NCBI GenBank assembly: GCA_022925895.1
Contig: JAKSYS010000102.1
Span: forward strand, 57,079-121,078
DNA: 64,000 bases
Direction: 5' to 3'
From: Fragilaria crotonensis
Taxonomy: Eukaryota; Bacillariophyta; Fragilariophyceae; Fragilariales; Fragilariaceae
Both the position numbers and the translations under genes were made by a program. The number at the start of each line of letters is the position of its first letter. Within the stretch, counting starts at the first letter, position 1. This document shows, piece after piece, positions 11,496-19,990 of the stretch. The notes below the pieces were generated by a model. The model was not told the origin of the DNA, searched no databases, and saw only the letters and a program-made list of their open reading frames with translations.

Positions 11496-12600
11496 TCAGT
11501 GGTTCCTTTGAATGTTGAGATCTATGTGGCAGGCTTCAACATCACAAAGATTGCTGAAAACGGGTGTATAATGACATGTGGCACCACTGTCAGGTAGCCA
11601 GTTGTCAAGATTTGGTGGTCCAAATCTTTGGTGTGGTGATAAGGGATCTTCAGGGAAGAGTTCTGTTGAGCCTGTGTTGGGTGGAGAGTTTGGTGCTGAT
11701 GGTAAGAAGTCATTGTTGAGTAATGCTCTGTTGATTTCCATCTGAGGAGCATTGACATCAGGCCATGAGGTTACTGCAGATGAGGCATTGAAGGTGTCCT
11801 GGAGATCACAGGAGGCCATGTATGCTTGATGATGAAAAGCATGTGATTGGGATGGAGTTGAGTCAGTAATGAAGTAAGCACGCTGGTTGCGGGGTGCTGC
11901 ATTTTCATTGTTTGGATTTCTGGGCGGTGGTCCTCCACGGTTGTTTTGGTTAGTTTGTGAGCGATTGGCAGTTATGCATAGATTAGCATAGTGGCCAAGT
12001 CTTCCACAGTTATTGCATACAATATTTGCAGCATTGGATGTGTTCGGGTTTCATCTCACAGCTGGTGTGTTGTTTGGAGGGCGCCGTTGATTTCCATTGT
12101 TTGAAGATATCGGTCTGAAAGGAGGGCGTGAGCCGCAATTCTGTTGTTGAAAAGGGCAAGATCGTTGTGGTGTGTTTCTGCAATCATTGTTGTTCCTCTG
12201 TTGTTCGGGCGATGCGGTGGTCTTCTGTTTGAAGCAGTGTATGGTTGCATCATAGAACTGAAGGCATGTTGCTGGTGTGGTGTGAATACGCGCATTGTGC
12301 CTTGGCAAGGTCGAAAGGATTGGTTTGAAAACGGTTGACGTGCAGAGTTTGCATGCTGGTTGTAGTTGCGTTGATTTTGGGAAGGGAGAGTGAGTCCACG
12401 CGAATCGTCAATGTTCAGCAAATGGATCTCAAGTTTCGCAAAAGTGGGTAGTTCTTTGTCATTCAACTCAGCTTGACATATGTCGGTGTCAAAACGTTGG
12501 TAGGAAGCTGCATAAAAGTGGTGATTGCTGCCGCCACAGATGGCTTGCTTGACTATGTTGGCATCGGTGTTGGGGATACCGGCATGGTAGCAGTCGAGCG
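11496..12600 (-). pseudogene. gag: Copia-4 gag and protease N-terminus, broken
   Basis: The minus strand encodes a gag-type region (12056-12622 in one frame) with LNRIRTLTLDC and ELPTFAKLEIHLLNIDD, then a zinc knuckle CNNCGRLGHYANLC (CX2CX4HX4C) at about 12000-12030, then the retropepsin motif DSGATCHYT at about 11580-11600. A frameshift at about 12050 divides it. The N-terminus is missing: upstream sequence belongs to a LINE ORF1. Confidence 0.8.
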
Positions 12601-13797
12601 TGAGAGTCCGAATGCGATTCAAGTATGTGATGGATGGAGATACATAGTCTCAAATTTCTGATCCTGTCATCTTTGACACTAGTGCCGAGGCCTTTAAGTC
12701 TTCACTTTCCCATCGGTATAGCATTCCATTGTCGTCATCAAAAAGCGTTGGGAGGATTTCCTGGATGGCTGTGTTGAGATTGTGTTTGTCGTGTTCATAT
12801 TGCGTGATACCTCCGGGGGGTTTCCTCTTAATTGTAACTCAATGAGTACCATCGTTGACAGCCAGATTTGGAAATGGCAGGAACTTTGGTGGAGCTGCCG
12901 ACCATTTTGTATGATCACCTTTACTGCTTTCTAGAGTTATGTCTTCCTCCATTAGCTTGTCTTCCTCATCCTCTTTTCAAACTGTCGACACCTTGGGTAG
13001 TTTTGAAGCTGGTTTCATCGTCTTTTTGTATCGTTTCAACTGTTTACGTTGATTGTGGAGTTCCTTAATAGCCTGCCTGGCTGGGATTTCCTGCTGCTTC
13101 TGGGGATTAGGTAGATCTTGGTGTCTGTCGGCTGTCGCTGGAGGGCTTGCATTACGGCGACGACCACGTCCTTGGACATCGATCCATCCTTCGAAGCTTT
13201 CGTCAATATCTTTCATTTCGTTGTTTTCAGCTTGTAAAATTTTCCATTCATGCAGCATTGCATATGTGTTGATTTGTAGCAACATCGGGTCATAATGCGC
13301 CAAGTAGAGATGACTGCAGTTCGTTGCCCATGCTTGCAACTTTTCTGGAATGTCGAATTCCCGGTCTAAGTGATACATAAACTGGTACCAGATTGCTTTG
13401 TGGACTGCAAGAGGATTTTTGTCAAAGTTGTTCCATACTGCCTCAAATTCACTGCAATCTTCATAACCGAAAAAACCAAGTTCCAGGTAACGAGACCATC
13501 CAGTCGGAGTCCCTCCGCGTTGGTGATACTTATCGGCATTTTCATTGCGACGACTTCGCTCCTCATCCGTGAACCAATCCGGTCCATTTGGATACGGAAT
13601 TGGTTCCCACTTCTCGCATTCAAACCCATACACTGAATACTCAATGTCCTCGAATCGGGGTACGCTTCTGGGGGCGGCGGTGCCGCGTCTTCGGTCATGG
13701 TCAACAACGGTTGGTTACGCAGCAACTTCCTATTCAGAGTACGTAAGGTCGGACTGCGGACAGACTGGGCTTACGACAAACTAAACTAGAAAATTTT
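12600..13797 (-). pseudogene. LINE-C: 5' end of a LINE (5' UTR and ORF1a) fused to Copia-4
   Basis: The minus-strand protein (best seen at 12977-13633) matches ORF1a of LINE-A along its length: GFECEKW / GFQCNKW, GPDWFTDEERSRR / GPDWFSNEERARR, AIWYQFMYHLD / SIWYTFRFHID, YLAHYDP in both, YRWESEDL in both, and finally YVSPSITY / FISPAITF near 12605. The putative 5' UTR (about 13720-13797) also aligns with that of LINE-A. The match stops at about 12600, where Copia gag begins. ORF2 is absent. Stops at about 12650 and 12840 and frameshifts show decay. The function of ORF1 is presumably RNA binding. Confidence 0.8.
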
Positions 13798-14112
13798 GTT
13801 CTTTCAAGGCATGCCAGTGACCGAACCGAAAGACAAGAGGGTCACAGGCAGGTGGTCTTGGAATGCCTGGCTAAGATGTCCGATGGAATGGAAAAGCTCC
13901 CAGCCGGGTCAAGACTGTGGTTCTAGATCGTAAGCTCTCTCTTTTATAGTTGATCAAAGTTGCATGTCCCTACTTCATAGTTGATCAAAGTTGCATGTCC
14001 CTACTTCATAGTTGATCAAAGTTGCATGTCCCTACTAGATGACTTAAATTAAGTTTCTTAGAGTCAATCCCTTGACACGGTGGATTTGCCACACTTGCGG
14101 CGGATTTAACTG
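13797..14112 (+). repeat. Solo LTR related to Copia-2 LTR, with 31-bp triplication
   Basis: The right part (about 13930-14112) resembles the Copia-2 LTR: a TATA-like CTCTTTTATAGTTGATCAA, then CACTTGCGGCGGATTTAACTG at the 3' end. It is closer still to the reverse-strand fragment at 55259-55430 (shared AAAAGCTCCCAGCCGGGTC and the following bases). A 31-bp unit containing GTTGATCAAAGTTGCATGTC is repeated three times (13946-14036). No internal Copia sequence is attached. The left edge at 13797, adjoining the LINE-C 5' end, is inferred. Confidence 0.6.
13946..14036. repeat. Three tandem copies of a 31-bp unit
   Basis: The unit contains AGTTGATCAAAGTTGCATGT followed by CCCTACTTC and occurs three times back to back with at most terminal differences. 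It lies just after the TATA-like sequence of the solo LTR. The related LTR fragment at 55259-55430 has only one copy, so the expansion is specific to this locus. Confidence 0.9.
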
Positions 14113-14453
14113 GGGATATTGATCTCTTTGCTTTTTATCAACAATATCCTTTACCTTTATGATAGAAAGGGATGACTTGCGTCCCAACTCTCGATAGCAT
14201 CATAGGAATCATTCGGAATACTACGTGTCGAGATCGAAAAAGAACTGTGATTATTCGAAAGCTCCTAAATTCAAAAAGATTCATTTTTTGGTGACGAGAT
14301 GTATGACACCGTTGCAGAGACAAGGTCAGACGAAAGTGGGAGCATCAAGCTTTCACTCCCATTTCATCTCAATCTTTTCCACAAGCAAGCAGATCACTCC
14401 CTTTTGGAAATAAAGTTTCGAAAAGTCGAGTATGTTCTTTCCGTTGCATCTCC
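14113..14453. other. Gene-free stretch, 3' flank of the orphan gene
   Basis: No gene or repeat is recognised. It separates the solo LTR from the stop codon of the minus-strand orphan gene and should contain that gene's 3' UTR and polyadenylation site. Confidence 0.4.
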
Positions 14454-17400
14454 TTACTCTCGCCCGTAGTGGACCTCAAGATCATCTAGGTCGCCTCGAT
14501 CATTTTCCATGTCATCGCGGCCCTCACGCTTCTCATTCGGCTCCAAGGTGGCCTTGATCATCTGCATGCGAACCGTGTCCACTCTCCTGTTTCGCTCCTC
14601 GATGTTGTTGAGATCTACGAGGTCACCGTTGTCATGGCCTTTCTGGAGTGGAACATTGCCTTGACTGCCCTTTGCATCCACGTTTACTTTCATGCTTTCC
14701 AAGATCCTCAGGTGTGATTTTACCCATCCCAGCTCAGCATTGGCCTCCGCGTAAGACATGGTTGGTGCCTTGGCTTGCTTCTGCACCTTGATATACTGTC
14801 GCTTCAAACCAAATGATCCGTCCTCTCCTTCGCCATTTCGAACTCGGTGCGTAGGTAGATCGCTGTCACTAGTGCAGGAGTCTGGGATATGATGGGTCGC
14901 TCGAGGACTAGCTGGGCCCAACGCGGCATTGGATGGTATCGATGCGATGTCTGCCCAGGTTTGATTTTGCGCTCGGTAGAGGTCTCTATAATCTTCAAGG
15001 GCCCGTGTACTTCTCTTTAGAGGCATAAAGAAAGAATATGACATCACTTTCGACCCATCGATCCCACACGATGATGACAACGGCGGGTCTATAGTATTCC
15101 CAGCCTCTGACAAGTTTGATGTTAGCTCCTGTTCTTGAGTACAGTGGCGTTCAGGCTTTACTGGCGTAAATTTTTCGCCTGATAGTTCGGGGGTGAACAT
15201 CCTTTGCTGATTCCCCAAAAATTCTGGCTGGGCTGCTTTGGGTTTGCCGTAGGGCTGGTGATTCGATGCGCCCCTCTGTTTGGGTTGAATCGTGGCAGTT
15301 TTCGCGGATTGCCCTTGATAAGTCCTCACTTTTGAAAGCATAATCGTCGAATTCGCAGGGAATGGTCTAGTCAGAGCGGAGAGATATCGCGATCTGGGCG
15401 ATATTTGCTTTGGTGGTGATGCGGGGGGAAACAGACTCTCCAATTCATCATCATTTCTCTGCCTCACCGGACTTTTCGGATGTGTGGCATGGCTTGGGAT
15501 CAGCGGTTGTCGAGGAAAAGTCTCCGAGTTTGAAGGACACGAGGAAAGGTCGGCCCAAACCTTTTCCTCTGATGATTCTGATTCCTCCAACGAGTCCGTC
15601 ATTGGCTGCGTCTCGTCACATTTTTCAGGTTGATTTAAAGAAAGATTAGACGACCATATTCGGTCCTTTAACGTTTGCAGATCCGCTCCATCCCTCAATA
15701 ACTTCGTTCGGTTTTGTAAGAACTGACTGTTCAAACGATATTGACCGCAAGGCTGAAGTTGGCGATTCGACGGTGACACAGGACGTTTGGGCTCCTCAAA
15801 TGAGACCTGGGTCTGGATTCGGTGCTTACTGGTCCATCCGATGAAGGCTGCGATTTCATCAGTATTGCTCCCATCAGATATCCGCCTTCGGTCAACACTC
15901 TCATGCCGACGACTCGACGGAGTACCACCGGGGACACCAGACGATGGCGACTCAACCGGCATAGCAGGCGACAAAGTGTGTCGAATGAGATTCTGCTTCA
16001 AAAGCTGCTGCGGTTCCTCGCACCGCTCGTTAGACATATCCTCAACAGAAATCGGGAGAGTCGATGCAGCTAACTCTCGGTTCTTCGCGTGGCTCCATCT
16101 TGTTGCAGACGAGCGTTGCATATTTGTTTGTTGTTCACGGACGATCTGCTCCACGTGAGTTTTATCAGCAGCGTGAAATCTGATTGTCTTTCTCTGATTA
16201 GTCGGTGTAGACGACTCCGAATCTTTCGTCGTATTGACAGATGATCCTTGGGACGAGAATGAACTATGATGCTTCGGTGAACTCCAACTTGACAGCCAGC
16301 CACATGCAAGAGGTGGCGACGGCGTATAGAAGCTCGACTGGACGTCCTCCACATCTCTCGGAACACGACCTGGCTTCTCAGAATTATCCATGGTGTATGA
16401 AACTGGTGCTTGCACATGACTTTTCGCATGACTTGGAGATTTGAAACTGTAGGGGGTAAGAGGCACTTCGACAGGCTGTTGGTCGTGGTCTATGGTCTGA
16501 CGTTGGTGATGAAGGATTGAGCTATGTACCCGAGTCCAGTGAAGCTCAGTTGTTGCCTTGTTGGGTGCGATTTTCATGCCAAAGTGAAGGTTGTTCTTGA
16601 GGTTGTTACGGTGTTCGTCCTTGTGAAGCTTGCTGAGTTCGTTGCTGAGTTCGTTTCGAACCTCCTTCAGCTGTTCCCTTAGGAGGACAGCCTCTGCTTC
16701 GAATGACTCGCGTTCAAATTGTAGCGTAAGAATCGCTTCTATGGATTCAAAATGGTCCTTATAGAGCGAAAGCACACGGCCATGGGATGCAGCAAGGCGA
16801 TCTCGATATTGTTGGTTCTTGATCTCCAATCGTTGGAGATTATCCTGCTGTCGCAAGATGGTATCACGCATGGCAATCAATTCCATTTCCTCTTCTTCGT
16901 GAACCCGATCTTCATATAGGGTAGACTGGTCGGATGATTCGCACGAAGTCTCCTTGCTTGAGATCGAAGAGTAGTCTTTGGACAGAGTTAGCATCACCCC
17001 ATTGGTGTCGTCGTTGTCAACCTCAGTCGAAACGAAGATGTAGGAATTCTCTCGATGCATCGGCGGAGGCAAATGTGGTGAAAGAGGTGGTTCTTCCACG
17101 CCGTCTTCGAACACCATGTAGTCGCCTTCATCAGTTTCCTCTTCCGTCGCGGCTTCTGGCTTTGATAAGTCAAATCGCGTGTTCCTTGACGTTTTAGTGA
17201 CTGACGTAGGCCGTTCTGGTGATATTGGCTTCTCTGTGAAGTCTTGATGGACCATAGCTGTGTTGACATGGAGCTGCGGTATGCCTCTAAATAGATCTAT
17301 CGAATCTGGACTTGCAAGTGGTGCAGAGTCGCTGCTTCCAGTCTCCAAGGACGTGGTCCCTTGCTGACCACTCAAGAATTCTTGTTCTGTGACAAAAAGA

Positions 17401-17630
17401 GTGTTGATTGGGGTTAATTCAATTGGTATCGATTGATATTGCTTGGCCGTCTTTCGAAGAAAATGATGTTGTTTGCGTTTGGTGTGCGAGGGCAAGATAC
17501 CGAGTTTAGTAAGAGTTGCTTTTCCGCACATGGGCTTGGGAGGTTGTCGTTCATGATCAAATGCCAAATCTCCATGATTAATGACTGTGGATGGCGAAAA
17601 CGGATGAAACCCAGTGGTGGAATAAACCAT
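14454..17630 (-). CDS. Hypothetical 1058-aa disordered protein with central coiled coil
   Basis: A single uninterrupted frame, most likely a host gene because nothing in it resembles a transposable element. The start is taken as the first ATG (17628-17630, protein MVYSTTGFHPF); the open frame extends three codons further but only with GTG codons. Stop TAA at 14454-14456. About residues 247-355 form a probable coiled coil (EEEEMELIAMRDTI through RNELSNELSKLHKDE). The rest is rich in Ser, Pro, Thr, Gln and charged residues and looks disordered. Two related short motifs, WADLSSCPSN (about 690) and WADIASIPSN (about 890), suggest repeated binding sites. No catalytic motif, signal peptide or membrane segment is seen. 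I do not recognise the family; a scaffold or cytoskeleton-associated role is possible but unsupported. An upstream exon cannot be excluded. Confidence 0.75.
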   Translation of the reverse strand: MVYSTTGFHPFSPSTVINHGDLAFDHERQPPKPMCGKATLTKLGILPSHTKRKQHHFLRKTAKQYQSIPIELTPINTLFVTEQEFLSGQQGTTSLETGSSDSAPLASPDSIDLFRGIPQLHVNTAMVHQDFTEKPISPERPTSVTKTSRNTRFDLSKPEAATEEETDEGDYMVFEDGVEEPPLSPHLPPPMHRENSYIFVSTEVDNDDTNGVMLTLSKDYSSISSKETSCESSDQSTLYEDRVHEEEEMELIAMRDTILRQQDNLQRLEIKNQQYRDRLAASHGRVLSLYKDHFESIEAILTLQFERESFEAEAVLLREQLKEVRNELSNELSKLHKDEHRNNLKNNLHFGMKIAPNKATTELHWTRVHSSILHHQRQTIDHDQQPVEVPLTPYSFKSPSHAKSHVQAPVSYTMDNSEKPGRVPRDVEDVQSSFYTPSPPLACGWLSSWSSPKHHSSFSSQGSSVNTTKDSESSTPTNQRKTIRFHAADKTHVEQIVREQQTNMQRSSATRWSHAKNRELAASTLPISVEDMSNERCEEPQQLLKQNLIRHTLSPAMPVESPSSGVPGGTPSSRRHESVDRRRISDGSNTDEIAAFIGWTSKHRIQTQVSFEEPKRPVSPSNRQLQPCGQYRLNSQFLQNRTKLLRDGADLQTLKDRIWSSNLSLNQPEKCDETQPMTDSLEESESSEEKVWADLSSCPSNSETFPRQPLIPSHATHPKSPVRQRNDDELESLFPPASPPKQISPRSRYLSALTRPFPANSTIMLSKVRTYQGQSAKTATIQPKQRGASNHQPYGKPKAAQPEFLGNQQRMFTPELSGEKFTPVKPERHCTQEQELTSNLSEAGNTIDPPLSSSCGIDGSKVMSYSFFMPLKRSTRALEDYRDLYRAQNQTWADIASIPSNAALGPASPRATHHIPDSCTSDSDLPTHRVRNGEGEDGSFGLKRQYIKVQKQAKAPTMSYAEANAELGWVKSHLRILESMKVNVDAKGSQGNVPLQKGHDNGDLVDLNNIEERNRRVDTVRMQMIKATLEPNEKREGRDDMENDRGDLDDLEVHYGRE

Positions 17631-18388
17631 GTTCACCACAACAGCGCAAGACCTTCCCTGGCACCCGTCTGTCGAAGCGAATGTGAAAGCAATGAGTAGA
17701 GGTTGAAATGCAGAATGTGAGGGATACGATTTTGGCGGGCTCGACGGTTACGTTTCTTCCTAAGATATGATGGTGTATCACATGAAACACGTATGATTTG
17801 TTCTCGCCGTACCAGGTGATATAGGGGGCGGGGATGCAAATAGGTAGGGTGGGGGGTTCTCATAACACTTTTCTTTATCGCCAGTTCACAAAAACACGTA
17901 ATGAGTTTATAGTCACATGTCACATGGTGTCCTATCAGATAGAAGTAGCCATTGTAAGATGGTAGTAGAAAAAGGGAGATAGTGAAACAACTCGTTCTGC
18001 AACGCCGTAGACCTTGTATTCAACGTACCACGAGTAGACAAATCAACGAAATCAACGCCACTGGATTAATTCCTTATGACATAGAGAGTTCCCAGTCAGA
18101 CAGTAATTTGTTTTTTGGGGGCAGGTCTCTAGGTGAAGAGTTCAGAATGTCCCACACCCCACACAACCACTATACGAGTAGTACTGGTACACAAGACCTC
18201 CGAGAATACCGAAAGAGATATGGACCTCCTGCTCCGTAGCTGCCTCATGCACGATACTCGTACTTGGAGCACATCGCATCACAGATCACAGCTCATACTT
18301 TACACGTTGCTGTATCATACTGTTAGTACAACTACATGGTATGCATTGAAGTGACGTATCATACAGTACTAACGGAGCAGTGTCTCCA

Positions 18389-18438
18389 ATGGGGTTGCGG
18401 GAAACACCAACCATTCAAGACTTTTCCCGCAACCCCAT
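18389..18438. repeat. Hairpin with 16-bp perfect arms (GGGGTTGCGGGAAA type)
   Basis: The arms ATGGGGTTGCGGGAAA (18389-18404) and its exact complement (18423-18438) flank an 18-bp spacer containing CACCAACCATTCA. A second copy of arms and spacer, in opposite orientation, lies at 19505-19554. Confidence 0.9.
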
Positions 18439-18945
18439 CATGAAAATCAGGTTCTGTACAGCGTACAGTACTTGTACTAACAAGCGAGGACACAGCACTT
18501 CGTATCATATGATATATATCATACACATGTATCGATACATTTTATCGAGGGTTTTGCGCTTTGTTTCGGGGTTGCGGGAAAGGGCTCCCATAACCTGCAT
18601 CTTTTTCAGTATACTTCACATAGAAATGGACAAAAGATGGTGTCTATCGGATTTGTCCAGTGTCTGATGTCTAAGTGCCTATGTCATGGAGAAATGACAC
18701 GGTTGTTTGTACTGTAAGGGTAATAGGTAAAACAATGGTAAGGCCGTTTGATTTCCGATGTGTTCCTAATTACAATTCGTGCTGTGATAAGAAATTCCAA
18801 TTACTATAAAGTTGGAGAAACTCATTTTCCGTTAAGAAGAACTCGAGAAAATGTCGCAGGAGTTTAACTGCTTAGGAAAACGTTTTTTATCCCTAATGTC
18901 GAGTCATTTTGTGTACAATGTGGTATGATTCTACAGAAATCTCTC

Positions 18946-19091
18946 GACATCTTCCGACATCTTCCGACATCTTCTGACATCGTCTCGAAACGTCCGTAGA
19001 GATCGTACACGCTATTATTGGGGTCCCGTTTTATCAATTGGGATAATCGTTTCGAAGATGTCAGAAGATGTCTGAATGTGTCAGAAGATGG
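18946..19091. repeat. Long inverted repeat built of 10-bp GACATCTTCC units
   Basis: The left arm (18946-18992) has three to four units of GACATCTTC(C/T) and ends in CGAAACG. The right arm (19048-19091) starts CGTTTCGAAGATGTC and repeats GAAGATGTC. The two arms are imperfect complements of about 45 bp with a 55-bp spacer, so this is a foldback in which each arm is itself tandemly repeated. Confidence 0.8.
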
Positions 19092-19504
19092 CTCGAGTTC
19101 CAGCGTTCACTATTGCCCGCCATCTATGAATTTTATTACGTGTCTTCTGGCATGTTACGTCAATCATCTGTTTTGTAACAAGTTGTACCAAGAAGATTAC
19201 TATGACATTTTAACGCATGACATGATGAGTGTTTCATGATAATCCAAGCCGTGCTTTCGTCGATGCGCAGAAGCACGAAGTGAAGCAACCGTCTTTGGCA
19301 CCGGTAGGATTGTTACTGATATTCTGTGTACATGTAGGTGGCAACAAGCCGAAATGCATAAGTATGACATTCCCGCAGCCCCGGAAGAAAATAAATGCAA
19401 CACAATGGAAGAATGTATTTTTATATGGTATCTGCAAGCAATACGACGTGTCACTACACATACCAGTATTGTGCAGTACTGGAGTACTAGTACCTGCACA
19501 TTTT

Positions 19505-19554
19505 TTGGGGTTGCGGGAAGAATCGTGAATGGTTGGTGTTTCCCGCAACCCCAA
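19505..19554. repeat. Second hairpin of the GGGGTTGCGGGAA type
   Basis: The arms TTGGGGTTGCGGGAA (19505-19519) and its exact complement (19540-19554) flank a 20-bp spacer containing TGAATGGTTGGTG, the reverse complement of the spacer of the hairpin at 18389-18438. Confidence 0.9.
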
Positions 19555-19967
19555 TCTCGTAGTACCAGTATTCGTACAGAACTCAACTACGAATGCACTA
19601 CTACTATACATGTACTGTGATACTAGCACTTTGTTATAAGTATGTCATACAGCTGTACATAATACATACTATGCATACCTACGTTCCCAAAAAAGAGTGA
19701 CGTTTTATTTTTGATTTGGGTTCTCATTTGGTGTCTTTGGTCATTTTGCTGTAGACCATCTGTAAATTTCAACGTTTCGGCGATGCTCGAGGTGTCGCAA
19801 CGGCCATTCCTTGACGACAAAAGAATAGTTTCAGGACGTACAGTACCCGAAAATTTTACTAGGGATAATATTTTTTAAGTAAAGTTAAGTAAAAAAAAAA
19901 CCTAAAATCTTTTTACGTGCTGCCGCTAGTATCCTCACAGACAAGAAGAATCGACTCACACGACTCA

Positions 19968-19990
19968 ACAGTATCCTGTGCGAATACTGT
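19968..19990 (-). ncRNA. LINE-B 3' UTR hairpin
   Basis: ACAGTAT (19968-19974) pairs perfectly with ATACTGT (19984-19990) around a 9-base loop. The hairpin lies 67 bp from the terminal A-tract. LINE-A has a hairpin at the same distance with a different but also perfectly paired stem, which suggests selection on structure, perhaps as the site recognised by the LINE reverse transcriptase. It is a cis-acting RNA element, not a separate gene. Confidence 0.6.

Larger units (their letters stand above)
7568..12600 (-). mobile_element. Copia-4: decayed, 5'-truncated Ty1/copia retrotransposon
   Basis: Reading on the minus strand gives gag with zinc knuckle, protease, integrase, reverse transcriptase and RNase H in the Ty1/copia order, then one 3' LTR. 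The 5' LTR and the start of gag are absent. At about 12600 gag runs directly into LINE ORF1 sequence on the same strand. Many stops and frameshifts show it is inactive. Its protease motif DSGAT is canonical, unlike the other three Copia elements here, and its gag has a zinc knuckle, so it belongs to a different Copia lineage. Confidence 0.85.
17631..19890. other. 2.2-kb gene-free region with several hairpins
   Basis: The first 350 bp should hold the 5' UTR and promoter of the minus-strand orphan gene. No credible coding sequence is found beyond it. The region carries inverted repeats at 18389-18438, 18946-19091 and 19505-19554, a lone copy of the GGGGTTGCGGGAAA arm near 18571-18584, and an AT-rich palindromic stretch near 18497-18519. 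It ends at the 3' terminus of LINE-B. Confidence 0.5.
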
